Positions 42,182-50,711 of a stretch of 64,000 bases of DNA are shown here, one piece after another. The stretch covers positions 62,001 through 126,000 of the forward strand of contig NZ_JAXQNN010000003.1 of the NCBI RefSeq assembly GCF_034427455.1. Reading direction: 5' to 3'. Origin of the DNA: Jeotgalibacillus haloalkalitolerans (GTDB lineage: Bacteria > Bacillota > Bacilli > Bacillales > Jeotgalibacillaceae). A program made the position numbers and the translations under genes. A model generated the notes under the pieces. The model saw only the letters and a program-made list of their open reading frames with translations. It made no database searches and was not told where the DNA came from. Each line of letters opens with the position of its first letter. The first letter of the stretch is position 1.

Positions 42182-42691
42182 ATGAATGAGATGAGTAAAC
42201 AACAATCAGAAAAACCGGCTGAACATTATGAGGAGTTTAAGCAATTATTCAGTGATCATAAAAAGCATGTATTTGCGATGGCTTTATCGGTCTTAAGGGA
42301 TTTTGAACTGGCTGAAGATGTTATGCAGGAAGTGTTTATTAAATTATTCCAGCATATGAAGTACAACGATATATCCAACACAAAAGCATGGTTAATCAGT
42401 GTTTCGAGAAATACTGCTCTTGATCTCTACCGGAAAAAAAGACGTGAGCTAACAGGTTTTGATGAAGCGTATTTTGAGCAGGTTCCTTATCTGAGTGAGG
42501 ATCCTTTAGACAAAATCGTATTAGCGAAATACCTTGCCCTGCTTAACGCAGAAGAACGACAGATTGTCGTGATGAAGGATATTTCCGGATTAAAGCACAG
42601 AGAAATCGCGAAGATTCTCGATATTCCATTAGGTACGGCGATATGGAAATACAACAGGGCGCTGAAAAACATGAAAAAATCGGTTGAGTGA
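42182..42691 (+). CDS. ECF-type RNA polymerase sigma factor
   Basis: 169 residues. Region 2 holds FAMALSVLRDFELAEDVMQEVFIKLFQHM (about 30-60) and the linker to region 4 follows KAWLISVSRNTALDLYRKKRRE. Region 4 (about 115-160) contains LNAEERQIVVMKDISGLKHREIAKILDIPLGTA. It is paired with the DUF4179 gene 12 bases downstream, a typical ECF-antisigma arrangement of bacilli. The start ATG follows GGGAGG. A CGTCTA near 42153 resembles an ECF -10, but no matching -35 is present. Confidence 0.92.
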   Translation: MNEMSKQQSEKPAEHYEEFKQLFSDHKKHVFAMALSVLRDFELAEDVMQEVFIKLFQHMKYNDISNTKAWLISVSRNTALDLYRKKRRELTGFDEAYFEQVPYLSEDPLDKIVLAKYLALLNAEERQIVVMKDISGLKHREIAKILDIPLGTAIWKYNRALKNMKKSVE

Positions 42692-42703
42692 GGAGGGATT
42701 CTG

Positions 42704-43834
42704 ATGAATGAAAAACAGATTAAAAAGCATTTAAACCAGGCAATTGAAAAGCAGGTTCCGGACGTCTGGGACGAATTGGAGCAAAAACTACATAACGCAG
42801 ATCTGCAGCATTTTAAAGAACCTGTTTCACTCAATCAGGTTAAAGTTCGTAAAAGAAAAAAATTCCCGGGGAAATTAAGCCTTACTGCAGCGATCTGTTT
42901 AATTGTTTTCTCGACGCTCACGTTTACCCCCGCACTTGCAGCTCTGCAGGAAGTGTATGAGCAATTATTCTCAAGTGAGCGTATTGATGATACCGGCGTA
43001 AGGCATGCAATAGAAATGGGATACGGTAAAGAAATTAATCAGACATATTATGATGAAGAAAATGATATCACGGTCCGCTTTGAAAAGATTATGACTGACG
43101 ATAAAGAAACTAAATTACTGGTTACCTATCAGAGCGACCGGACGGATTTAGAGGATTATTCTATCGATCTCTTTGAAGGAGACAGTAAAATTTACTTAAT
43201 TGGGCAAGGTGAAGAAAAGACGGAATTGAATGATGTGGGCTGGGGAAGCAGTTATTACGATGCCAAAGAAAACAAAGTAATCAGCGCATTGTCATTTGAA
43301 TCCATTAAGCAGTTTGAAGGGAAAGATATCCGATTAGAAATAGAAGATCTGACCATTTACGGTAAAAACTCCAGTGATAAGGTTGAAGCGTTATGGCCGC
43401 TTGATCTTACCCTGGATGGAGCAGCCGTTTCAGAAAGGGAATCAGTTGAAGTGGGTAAGGAATTTGAATTTAATCATATGACTTATCGTATCAAACGGGT
43501 TGAATATTCAGCATTGGAGACGCGTATTGTGTTCACAGGTGATGACACCAGTGTGCTGACTGATCCCAGCGGAATGAGATATGAAATCATAGGTGAATTG
43601 GAGAGTCAGTTTTTAAATGCCAGGAAAATAGATAAGGAATACGGATATATTGTAGATGAGGAAAAATCCGGTGTGTTTTTAAGATCAGCCGGCAAGCGGG
43701 TGGATCCGATCTTCAGTAAAGGTGAAGTTCAGGGAGAAGACGATGAGCTGATTTTAGTTTTCGCTCCGGTTGAGGATCGGTCTGACACGGTTCTTGAGGT
43801 TGGGGAAGAGATTGAGGTTTCGTTGAGTCCCTGA
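42704..43834 (+). CDS. DUF4179-type anti-sigma-like membrane protein
   Basis: 376 residues. The first 50 or so are cytoplasmic (sigma-binding), with one helix at about 57-77 (LSLTAAICLIVFSTLTFTPAL), then an extracytoplasmic DUF4179-like domain of about 290 residues rich in beta strands and Asp/Glu. Such proteins hold an ECF sigma factor at the membrane. It is the partner of the gene at 42182. No protease-cut site is evident. ATG 42704 follows GAGGAGGG. Confidence 0.85.
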   Translation: MNEKQIKKHLNQAIEKQVPDVWDELEQKLHNADLQHFKEPVSLNQVKVRKRKKFPGKLSLTAAICLIVFSTLTFTPALAALQEVYEQLFSSERIDDTGVRHAIEMGYGKEINQTYYDEENDITVRFEKIMTDDKETKLLVTYQSDRTDLEDYSIDLFEGDSKIYLIGQGEEKTELNDVGWGSSYYDAKENKVISALSFESIKQFEGKDIRLEIEDLTIYGKNSSDKVEALWPLDLTLDGAAVSERESVEVGKEFEFNHMTYRIKRVEYSALETRIVFTGDDTSVLTDPSGMRYEIIGELESQFLNARKIDKEYGYIVDEEKSGVFLRSAGKRVDPIFSKGEVQGEDDELILVFAPVEDRSDTVLEVGEEIEVSLSP

Positions 43835-43853
43835 TTGTTTACCAAATAACATT

Positions 43854-43893
43854 AAAACGCGTACACGATTCAGTTCATCGTGTACGCGTTTTT
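43854..43893. terminator. Bidirectional terminator
   Basis: AAAACGCGTACACGAT (43854-43869) and ATCGTGTACGCGTTTT (43877-43892) form a perfect 16-base stem with a TTTTT end on the plus strand and AAAA at the base for the minus strand. It separates the convergent DUF4179 and subtilisin genes. Confidence 0.92.
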
Positions 43894-43910
43894 CAGTAAC
43901 TTAAAGGTTA

Positions 43911-45179
43911 TTAATTCACTTTCGCAAAACCAAATCCAGAAGCTAAGTCATCACCAACAGCAGCACTGCGTCCGCCGAGGATGTCATTTGCTTTTGCACG
44001 GTTCTGAAGCTCAGTACGAAGCTGGACGTGAGAGAAGCCAGGGTTTTCTGCCCATACTTTTGCTGCAAGTCCTGCTACGTGTGGAGAAGCCATTGATGTA
44101 CCGCTGATTGTGTTATAACCGCCATTTGGCCATGTTGAGAAAATCGCTGCACCTGGAGCTGAGATTTCAACGTCACCTTCCTGAATCAGGTAGTCTCCAT
44201 CACCTTTACGTACGCCTCTTGAAGAGAAATCTGCGACACGGTATGTACCGTTTTCAAATCTGTTTTCAAGCGCTGCGACTGCAATTGCATTTTCAAGTGC
44301 GCCAGGGTAGCCGATTGAACCTACGCGGAATCCTGAGTTACCTGCTGCCGCTACAACAAGAACGCCTTTATCGTATGCATAGTTCACTGCATCCTCAATC
44401 AGCGGGCTGTTTGCTGATGAACCAAGAGACATGTTAATCACAGTATTTGTACCTGTTGCAACTGCCTGATCAGCTGTGTGGCGGATAGCCGCTGCGATAT
44501 CATCTGAGTAACCTGAGCCGTCATCACCAAGTACTTTGTAAGCCCACAGGTCAGCATCCGGTGCTACGCCGTATACGCCTGAACCATCACTGCCGCCATC
44601 TGCAAGAACAGAACCTGCAACGTGCGTGCCGTGACCATCTACATCGTTACATGATCCGTTTACAAGTGGAGTAGCCTGTGTGAAGTCTTTACACTGCTCA
44701 ACTGTACCCTGAAGGTCGTGGTGACCAGTGAATACGCCTGTATCCAGCACAGCTACATTAATGCCTGAACCACCAGACGTTGCTCCTACGTTGGCATCGT
44801 TATAAATTGCTTCAATGCCCCATGGCGTCTGGTCTGCCGGTGCAGCGAATGCATTTGTCACATTTTCATTGTTTCTGAGCGCATCCACAGACACCTCGTC
44901 CACCTTTGTCAGTTTCAGATTCTTATTGTTTTGAAGGGCGTTAAATTGCGCCTCATTCATATCAGTTGAAAATCCGTTGGCACTCAGCTCCCAGCGAGAA
45001 TCATATTGCTTCTGCAATGAAGCTTTCGTTTTTTGAGCTGACTCTCCAGATACCTCAACATATACGCGGAATTTTTCAGCATTATTTGACTGCTGATCCG
45101 GCGCAGCACTTGCCCCTGCTGGTACTGCCAGACTTGCTGCAAGTAATAGACTCATTGCGATACTTCTTGATTTCTTCAT
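43911..45179 (-). CDS. Subtilisin-type serine protease (S8), S41-like
   Basis: 422 residues. Signal peptide (about 1-26), propeptide (about 27-115), and catalytic domain with Asp146 in AVLDTGVF, His183 in DGHGTH and Ser362 in GTSMASPH. Cys163 and Cys177 (EQCKDF and GSCND) flank a short insertion and probably form a disulfide. The mature part strongly resembles the extracellular subtilisins S39/S41 of psychrophilic bacilli. ATG 45179 is preferred, 8 bases behind AAAGGAG. It stands alone, with its own promoter region in 45180-45500. Confidence 0.93.
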   Translation of the reverse strand: MKKSRSIAMSLLLAASLAVPAGASAAPDQQSNNAEKFRVYVEVSGESAQKTKASLQKQYDSRWELSANGFSTDMNEAQFNALQNNKNLKLTKVDEVSVDALRNNENVTNAFAAPADQTPWGIEAIYNDANVGATSGGSGINVAVLDTGVFTGHHDLQGTVEQCKDFTQATPLVNGSCNDVDGHGTHVAGSVLADGGSDGSGVYGVAPDADLWAYKVLGDDGSGYSDDIAAAIRHTADQAVATGTNTVINMSLGSSANSPLIEDAVNYAYDKGVLVVAAAGNSGFRVGSIGYPGALENAIAVAALENRFENGTYRVADFSSRGVRKGDGDYLIQEGDVEISAPGAAIFSTWPNGGYNTISGTSMASPHVAGLAAKVWAENPGFSHVQLRTELQNRAKANDILGGRSAAVGDDLASGFGFAKVN

Positions 45180-45198
45180 TTCCCCGACTCCTTTTGTC

Positions 45199-45210
45199 AA
45201 AATATTTTGT
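45199..45210. promoter_or_regulatory. Palindrome upstream of the subtilisin gene
   Basis: CAAAATATTTTG is a perfect 12-base palindrome, partly overlapping the region just before the ribosome binding site. An operator role is possible but unproved. The rest of 45180-45500 shows no gene. Confidence 0.25.
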
Positions 45211-45507
45211 GAATAAACCTATCCTAACAAAAGGAGCGGGTGTTGTTTATCGGGAAAATTAAATCAGCTTTCATACGGCAAAGGGGTATAATTCCCTTTA
45301 TCTGTATCGGTTTTAACGGAATGTTGCCGTTCGGAACTTTTAGTGGTTGGGAAAATTTAAGGGAAGGTGAGAAATTTATGCTGAATTTTCTGTAAATATT
45401 TTTTTAGAAGTCTGTAAAAGGCGCATTTAAATCACTACTCAATCTATATTTTTACATTTTTCCCTTTCATTCATAGCGAAAATCAAGCGTTATTTTTAAA
45501 AGTTTTA

Positions 45508-45536
45508 TTGCTAAAAAGAACATTTGTTCGTATAAT
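45508..45536 (+). promoter_or_regulatory. Promoter with LexA (DinR) SOS box
   Basis: TTGCTA (45508-45513) and TATAAT (45531-45536) have the ideal 17-base spacing. AGAACATTTGTTCG (45517-45530) fills the spacer; it matches the Bacillus SOS box CGAAC-N4-GTTCG at all but one position. LexA bound here would cover the promoter of the polymerase gene at 45597. Confidence 0.85.
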
Positions 45537-45596
45537 TTTCTTAAAAGTGGGTAATAGTATAAAAAGAAATTGATGCTGAACAGAGGAGTGAAGGTG

Positions 45597-46874
45597 ATGG
45601 AAGTTGACTATTCGCTTGAAAAGAAAAAAGAAATTCTCTGCGTTGATATGCGAAGCTTTTATGCCAGCTGTACGGCAGTGGAGCTTGGTCAGGATCCATT
45701 GACATGCAAAATTGCGATTATCGGCAACCAGGAGCAAAAGGGCAGTGTCGTGCTTGCTGCGTCTCCGCGTGCAAAAAGTGAACACGGTATCAGAACCGGC
45801 ACAAGACGTCATGAGATCCCCAACATCAGTGACCTTCAATTAATTGAACCGGATATGGGACAGTACCTCAGACTGTCCACTGAAATCACGAAAATTTTTA
45901 CAAGGTTCGTTCCAAAAGAAAATATACATGTCTACAGTGTAGACGAAAGCTTTATTCAGGTGGATGGCACCTCTTCATTATGGGGAGGACCGCATGCTGT
46001 TGCTCAAAAGATCTCTGATGATATGATGCGGGAATTTGGCCTGCCATGTGCAATTGGTATAGGTCCTAATATGCTGATCGCAAAGCTTTGCCTTGATCTG
46101 GAAGCGAAAAAGAAGGGTATCTGTGAATGGACGTTTGAGGATATTCCGAAGAAGCTTTGGCCGCTTCAGCCACTTTCAGCCATGTGGGGGATCGGGCGTC
46201 AGCTTGAAAAACGATTAAACAGAATGGGCATTTACTCAGTTGGAGATCTCGCGGCCCATGATTTGAGCCATCTTGAATCAGTATTTGGTGTGATGGGGAA
46301 TCAGCTGTACTATCACGCACATGGCATTGACCGCTCCGAGATCGGTGCGCCGATTATTCAGGGACAGGTGAGCTATGGAAAGAGTCAGATCCTCCTCAGA
46401 GACTACAATAAAATAGAAGAAATTGAGGCAGTGCTGCTGGAAATGTGTGAGGAAGTAGCGAGAAGAGCGAGAAATAAACACTTAGGCGGTCGGACAATTC
46501 ATTTAGGTGTCGGGTACAGCAAGCGCACACCGATCAAATCATTTCACCGTTCAAAGTCACTGGATAAGCCGACATCTATTACAATGGAGATTTACGAAGT
46601 CTGTCTTGAAATCCTCCATGATAACCTGCAGCCATTTCCAGTCAGGAAAATTTCAATCTCACTAACCAACCTGGCAGATGACTCAGCTCTGCAGCTTGAT
46701 CTGTTCAATCCGGGACGCGAAAAAGTTCACCGGCTCGGCTATGTGATGGATGATGTACGTCAGCGATTCGGGTCTACTGCATTACTAAGGGCGATTTCCT
46801 ACACGGAAGGCGGTACGACAAGAAGAAGGTCAAGATTAATTGGGGGGCATATTTCGAAGAAGTCGATGAGTTGA
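45597..46874 (+). CDS. uvrX: Y-family DNA polymerase, UvrX/YqjW type
   Basis: 425 residues. The catalytic acidic residues are in DMRSFYASC (about 17-25) and YSVDESF (about 110-116). The thumb and little-finger domains follow, and the C-terminus carries a beta-clamp-binding motif LQLDLFN (about 379). It belongs to the SOS-inducible UvrX/YqjW group of bacilli, often found as damage-tolerance polymerases. ATG 45597 is preferred because GGAG lies 9 bases before it. The LexA box at 45517-45530 marks it as an SOS gene. Confidence 0.92.
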   Translation: MEVDYSLEKKKEILCVDMRSFYASCTAVELGQDPLTCKIAIIGNQEQKGSVVLAASPRAKSEHGIRTGTRRHEIPNISDLQLIEPDMGQYLRLSTEITKIFTRFVPKENIHVYSVDESFIQVDGTSSLWGGPHAVAQKISDDMMREFGLPCAIGIGPNMLIAKLCLDLEAKKKGICEWTFEDIPKKLWPLQPLSAMWGIGRQLEKRLNRMGIYSVGDLAAHDLSHLESVFGVMGNQLYYHAHGIDRSEIGAPIIQGQVSYGKSQILLRDYNKIEEIEAVLLEMCEEVARRARNKHLGGRTIHLGVGYSKRTPIKSFHRSKSLDKPTSITMEIYEVCLEILHDNLQPFPVRKISISLTNLADDSALQLDLFNPGREKVHRLGYVMDDVRQRFGSTALLRAISYTEGGTTRRRSRLIGGHISKKSMS

Positions 46875-46990
46875 AGGTGATGCAAATTGAGAATAACCAA
46901 AAAAATATTGGAATGATTTTGCGTTAGTGCTTAATTTATTTGTAAAGAGAGCACCAAAGCCAAAAATAGATTTCATGATAAAGGTTTTTT

Positions 46991-47153
46991 ATTAAAGTCC
47001 ATCTTTATTTCTGCACAGCTGGTGATTGAAGCGTAAGGGGGGCGACTCCTGTGGCAGGAAGGGACAGGTGAGACAGAGCATGGCGAAGCCTGCTGGCTCA
47101 CCGCCCGGCCACGGAAAGCGTCCCCCCTGAAGCGGAAATCATCAGCCAATTTT
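46991..47153. repeat. Dispersed repeat with inner palindrome, long copy
   Basis: A 163-base element beginning ATTAAAGTCC, with TTTCTGCACAGCTGGTGAT, and ending GAAGCGGAAATCATCAGCC. The inner part (47035-47121) is GC-rich with paired segments such as GGTGAG (47068-47073) with CTCACC (47097-47102) and TGTGGC with GCCAC. It resembles a family of GC-rich palindromic intergenic repeats common in Bacillaceae. A shorter copy at 42018-42095 lacks the inner 87 bases. No gene is present in 46875-47208. Confidence 0.7.
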
Positions 47154-47162
47154 AGCAGAACC

Positions 47163-47201
47163 ATAAAAATAAGCAAAGCCCGAAAGAACCTGAACTTTGC
47201 T
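47163..47201 (-). terminator. Intrinsic terminator of the Sco-ABC operon
   Basis: On the minus strand AGCAAAG (47201-47195) pairs with CTTTGCT (47178-47172) and is followed by TATTTTT. It lies directly after the Sco gene. Confidence 0.7.
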
Positions 47202-47208
47202 CAAGAAT

Positions 47209-47787
47209 TCAGTAATCCTGCAACAACTCAACCGCCTCAACAATCTCCTCATAAGGCACATCCACCGACATCTCATACTGCTCAAGTATCCGATCACCCA
47301 CCATCAGATAAAGGGACGTACTATGCACAAACTGATCAGATCCCTCCACGCGCGCAGCAGGGGACAGAAATCCTCTGTTAGCAAACAGTTCAACGTCTTC
47401 CTGTTCATACCCCGATACGAAATCCCAGTTGTCGAAATTCACTTCAAACTGTTCTCCATATGACTGTAGAACTTCTGGCGTATCTCTTTCAGGATCAATC
47501 GTGAAAGAAACAAACTGATAGTTCAGATCTTTTTCATCCAGCTGATCCTGCAGCTCTGACATGTTATAGGTCATCGGCATGCAGACTGTATCACAGTTTG
47601 TGAAGATGAAAGCGGTAAGCCAGATTTGATCTTCCATATCATCAGTATGAAAAGGTTCTTCGCTTTGATTGACTGCCTGCAGGTCAGTGACTTCCCCGTT
47701 TAGAGAAAAATGTTCATCCAGGTTAACCCCGGATGAACATCCCTGCAGGATCAGCAGTGCAAAGCATGCTGTGATCCATTTTTTCAT
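47209..47787 (-). CDS. Sco1/SenC/YpmQ-type thiol protein, lipoprotein
   Basis: 192 residues. Lipobox LQGC with Cys 17 anchors it to the outer face of the membrane. The Sco copper/redox site is Cys65-Cys69 (CDTVC) with His155 in VHSTSLYL. Sco proteins deliver copper to the CuA site of cytochrome oxidase or act as thiol-disulfide oxidoreductases. It begins 2 bases after the stop of the ABC binding protein and so is co-transcribed with a sulfonate/nitrate-type importer, an unusual partner. Start ATG 47787. Confidence 0.9.
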   Translation of the reverse strand: MKKWITACFALLILQGCSSGVNLDEHFSLNGEVTDLQAVNQSEEPFHTDDMEDQIWLTAFIFTNCDTVCMPMTYNMSELQDQLDEKDLNYQFVSFTIDPERDTPEVLQSYGEQFEVNFDNWDFVSGYEQEDVELFANRGFLSPAARVEGSDQFVHSTSLYLMVGDRILEQYEMSVDVPYEEIVEAVELLQDY

Positions 47788-47789
47788 CT

Positions 47790-48791
47790 TTACTGTGCAC
47801 TTCCTACTTCTGTGTCCTGTGGAACAACTAATTCATCAAACTCAGGCTTTTCTTTCAGGAATTGCAGATCATGTGAAGAGTCAGCGAAGGCCTGAATCAC
47901 CTCTGCATTGACTTCAGTTGTATAAGTTACGCGCTCCCATGCACTTGCAATGATTGACTCATCCATGCGCTGGTTTGTGATTTCTTCGATCGAGTCAACT
48001 GCGATTGTTTGTGCTTCTTCAGGGTTTTCGTTAATAAATTCAATGCTCTTTTCATGCGCTGCTGTAATCTGGTCAACCAGTTCCCCTTGTTCTTCAATCA
48101 GCTTGCCGCTGGTCACTAAAACCGTATTCGGTAAAGTTGTTCCATAGGCAATCTCATCTGTATCCACGATGATTTTTGCGCCGTTTGCTACGAGTGTAGA
48201 AGCCCATGGCTCAGGTACGGCTGCAAGGTCAACTTTACCTGATTCGAACATTGCCTGATACTGTGCCGGGTTACCTGTTACGTGCTTCAGTGTACCGCCA
48301 ATCCGTGCTGATGTGATGCCTTGTTCTTTCAGGAATGTTTCCATTTGAACATCATGTGTACAGCCAACGCCCGGTGTAATAAATGTATGGTCACCTAAAT
48401 CTTCTAAGCTTTCAATTCCACTTTGTTCACTGGCTACTACAACAGTACCACCTGATGATGCACCGGCAAGAATTTTAACATCCGCACCGTTTGCGTAGTT
48501 ATTCATGACAGGACCGGGGCCGACAAATCCTGCATCAATATCACCTGTTTTCAGTGCTGTCATAAATGCACCGCCATCAGGAAATGTTTTGTATGATACT
48601 TCTACACCTTCACCCAGTTCTTCTTCAAAGTACTGCTTTTCTTTTGCGATCATCGCAGGAACGTGGTCAATATTCGGGAAATAGCCAATCACAACTTCAT
48701 CCTTGCTGCCACCTGATGAGCTGTCTGATCCGCAGGCTGATAGTACCAGTATTGCAGCCAGAAAAAATAGTGCACTAAGATTCTTTTTCAT
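47790..48791 (-). CDS. ABC importer substrate-binding lipoprotein (SsuA/NrtA-like)
   Basis: 333 residues with lipobox LSAC (Cys 20). It opens VVIGYFPNIDHVPAMIAKEKQYF, typical of the NMT1/SsuA/TauA fold that binds sulfonates, nitrate, taurine, thiamine precursors or related anions. LKTGDIDAGFVGPGPV and AAVPEPWAS are family landmarks. The ligand cannot be decided. Last of three importer genes, and followed by a Sco-type protein. ATG 48791 follows GGAGG. Confidence 0.9.
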   Translation of the reverse strand: MKKNLSALFFLAAILVLSACGSDSSSGGSKDEVVIGYFPNIDHVPAMIAKEKQYFEEELGEGVEVSYKTFPDGGAFMTALKTGDIDAGFVGPGPVMNNYANGADVKILAGASSGGTVVVASEQSGIESLEDLGDHTFITPGVGCTHDVQMETFLKEQGITSARIGGTLKHVTGNPAQYQAMFESGKVDLAAVPEPWASTLVANGAKIIVDTDEIAYGTTLPNTVLVTSGKLIEEQGELVDQITAAHEKSIEFINENPEEAQTIAVDSIEEITNQRMDESIIASAWERVTYTTEVNAEVIQAFADSSHDLQFLKEKPEFDELVVPQDTEVGSAQ

Positions 48792-48811
48792 TCATTTCGC
48801 CTCCAAAATTT

Positions 48812-49570
48812 TTAATCTGTTGCCAGTCCCCATTTTTTAAGGACTTTCTTTTCAACACGCTGGAAAAACAGTAAGTCGACAATAATACCAATTAACATAA
48901 TCATGAGCATGATCGCGATGACGCGGCTCATATCTCCAAAATCTGATGCGAAACGTAAGGAGTAACCAAGTCCAGGGCCCGTGCTGAGCAGCTCACCGGC
49001 CATCAGTGCGCGCCAGGCAAATGCCCACGCGAGGCGGATACCAGTCACTGCGTACGGGATAGAAGCAGGAATCGTTACTTTACGGAATAACCTGAAGCCT
49101 CTGTAATTCATTGTCTTTGCTGCTTTTATGAAAAGCGGAGGAACATTCATGATCCCCGTGCGGACATTAATCGTCATCACAATCGTTGCACCAAGTACAA
49201 CAATAAAGATGACGGCCATTTCATTCAGGCCAAACCACATAATTGCAAGTGGTAGCCAAACGATACTGGGTACTGACTGTAGTGCCAGGATCAGAGAACC
49301 AAGTGTTTCATCAGCTGTTTTTGACTTTGCCAGCAGCACACCGAGTAAAAGTCCCAGCACAAGTGCAATGGCAAGACCGATAAATAATCGTCTGAAGCTG
49401 GCTGCGAGGTCATAGACCAGTGTAAGATTACTGAACCCTTCATATAATGAAGCGAAAACATCTGTTGGTGCCGGCAGAAGTGATGGTGATACGTCAAATA
49501 CGTAGACAGCACCCTGCCATATGGAAAACAGTAGTACGTAAAAAATAATTCTCTTAACGGCTGGCTGCAT
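48812..49570 (-). CDS. ABC importer permease (SsuC/TauC-like)
   Basis: 252 residues with six helices and the EAA-like loop AAKTMNYRGFRLFRKVTIPASIPYAVTGIRLA (about residues 144-175) that contacts the ATPase. A helical LSTGPGLGYSLRFASDF end is typical of the SsuC/NrtB/TauC group. ATG 49570 overlaps the ATPase gene by 17 bases, so the two are coupled. Confidence 0.92.
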   Translation of the reverse strand: MQPAVKRIIFYVLLFSIWQGAVYVFDVSPSLLPAPTDVFASLYEGFSNLTLVYDLAASFRRLFIGLAIALVLGLLLGVLLAKSKTADETLGSLILALQSVPSIVWLPLAIMWFGLNEMAVIFIVVLGATIVMTINVRTGIMNVPPLFIKAAKTMNYRGFRLFRKVTIPASIPYAVTGIRLAWAFAWRALMAGELLSTGPGLGYSLRFASDFGDMSRVIAIMLMIMLIGIIVDLLFFQRVEKKVLKKWGLATD

Positions 49571-50339
49571 TTTTCTGCTCCTTTTCCGTTACCTTATCAA
49601 TTTCAGATTTCAATAACGCCTGTATTTTTTCTTCATAATAGAGAAGCTCTTCCTTTGATTGAGACCGGGGTCTCGGGAAGTTAAGTTCAATGACTTCCAG
49701 AATTGTGCCCGGCTGTGTACCCATAACTACAATCCGGTCAGACAGCTTCAATGATTCTGCAATACTGTGCGTGACAAAAAGAATCGTCTTCTTTGTCTCA
49801 AGAAAGATCTTTTCCACAATCTCATGCAGCCGTGAACGCGTCTGCTCATCGAGTGCCCCGAACGGTTCATCCATTAAAAGCAGTGCCGGGTCCATCGCAA
49901 GTGCCCGTGCAATTGCTACACGCTGCTGCATCCCGCCAGATATCTCATGTGGTGAGTGCTTTGTGTAGGCACCCAGCTGCACCATTTGTAAATATTTCTG
50001 AGCTTTTTGCTGCGCTTCCTTTTTAGACATATCAGGTAAAAGCGGGAACATCACGTTCTCTTCAACCGTCAGCCATGGAAACAAAGCAGCCTGCTGGAAC
50101 ACCATGCCGCGTTCCTTTCCCGGTCCTTTAATTGTTTTACCTTCAAGCTCAATCGATCCTTCCGTTGCATGTGCAAGGCCGGCAACAATTGAGAGCAGCG
50201 TAGACTTACCGCAGCCTGATGGTCCTAAAATCGAAACAAACTCGCCTTCTTTTACATCCAGCTGAATATTTGAAAGTACAAGCTCAGTCTTCCCATTGTT
50301 CGTAAAAGACTTATGTACATTGTTCATTGATAAAAACAA
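49554..50339 (-). CDS. ABC importer ATP-binding protein (SsuB/NrtD-like)
   Basis: 261 residues: Walker A GPSGCGKST (about 39-47), Q-loop MVFQQAALFPWL, signature SGGMQQRVAIARAL, Walker B LLLMDEPFGALDEQTR and H-loop VTHSIAES. The FPWLTVEENV block is typical of the SsuB/TauB/NrtD family. First gene of the minus-strand operon. A good promoter lies at 50393-50420. Confidence 0.93.
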   Translation of the reverse strand: MFLSMNNVHKSFTNNGKTELVLSNIQLDVKEGEFVSILGPSGCGKSTLLSIVAGLAHATEGSIELEGKTIKGPGKERGMVFQQAALFPWLTVEENVMFPLLPDMSKKEAQQKAQKYLQMVQLGAYTKHSPHEISGGMQQRVAIARALAMDPALLLMDEPFGALDEQTRSRLHEIVEKIFLETKKTILFVTHSIAESLKLSDRIVVMGTQPGTILEVIELNFPRPRSQSKEELLYYEEKIQALLKSEIDKVTEKEQKNAASR

Positions 50340-50392
50340 AACATCACCTGCTTATCTCTTTAATCCTATAAAAATAATCGGAATTGTATGTA

Positions 50393-50420
50393 AGTATAGC
50401 TGAAGTAAATAAAAAGTCAA
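50393..50420 (-). promoter_or_regulatory. SigA-type promoter of the ABC-Sco operon
   Basis: On the minus strand TTGACT (50420-50415) and TATACT (50398-50393) are separated by 16 bases. TTCC and GGAT lie between the -10 and the start codon, 13 bases apart; this weak dyad recalls CymR-type sites of sulfur genes but is not a clear match. Confidence 0.65.
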
Positions 50421-50516
50421 TACTTTTTCGTTTACTTCTTTAACGTGGTGGCGGGGTAGAGAGAAGGGGGGAACCGGGTCTTCTTATTTAATGTATGCAA
50501 TGGTTTTTAGTTTGTG

Positions 50517-50627
50517 AGAAGCAGTAGTCCTAACTGCTTCTGATGATAGAAACAGCATGGAATTTTATAAGCTGCTTAACTCCCTCTGAAAGCAGAACCT
50601 CCACCATCACAGGAGGTTCTGTTTTTT
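50517..50627 (+). terminator. Two hairpins with T-run, no gene upstream
   Basis: Hairpin 1: AGAAGCAGT (50517-50525) pairs with ACTGCTTCT (50533-50541). Hairpin 2: CAGAACCTCC (50593-50602) pairs with GGAGGTTCTG (50612-50621) and is followed by TTTTTT, a good terminator on the plus strand. No coding frame precedes them on that strand in 50340-50517. This may be the end of a small RNA, or a remnant of a lost gene. Confidence 0.5.
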
Positions 50628-50711
50628 GGAATAAAACCCATTATTATTCACCACAAATCCATTTAAAACTTCTATTAAAATAAAAATAATTCATAATTTA
50701 ATTTTACCGAC

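Noticed and set aside
43880-44437. Plus-strand frames opposite the subtilisin gene
   Set aside because: They are antisense to a protease with all catalytic motifs and have low-complexity His/Leu/Arg-rich translations typical of antisense frames.
46991-47153. Insertion sequence or integron-like element
   Set aside because: The repeat is short, carries no transposase frame or terminal inverted repeats, and fits the known class of palindromic intergenic repeats better.
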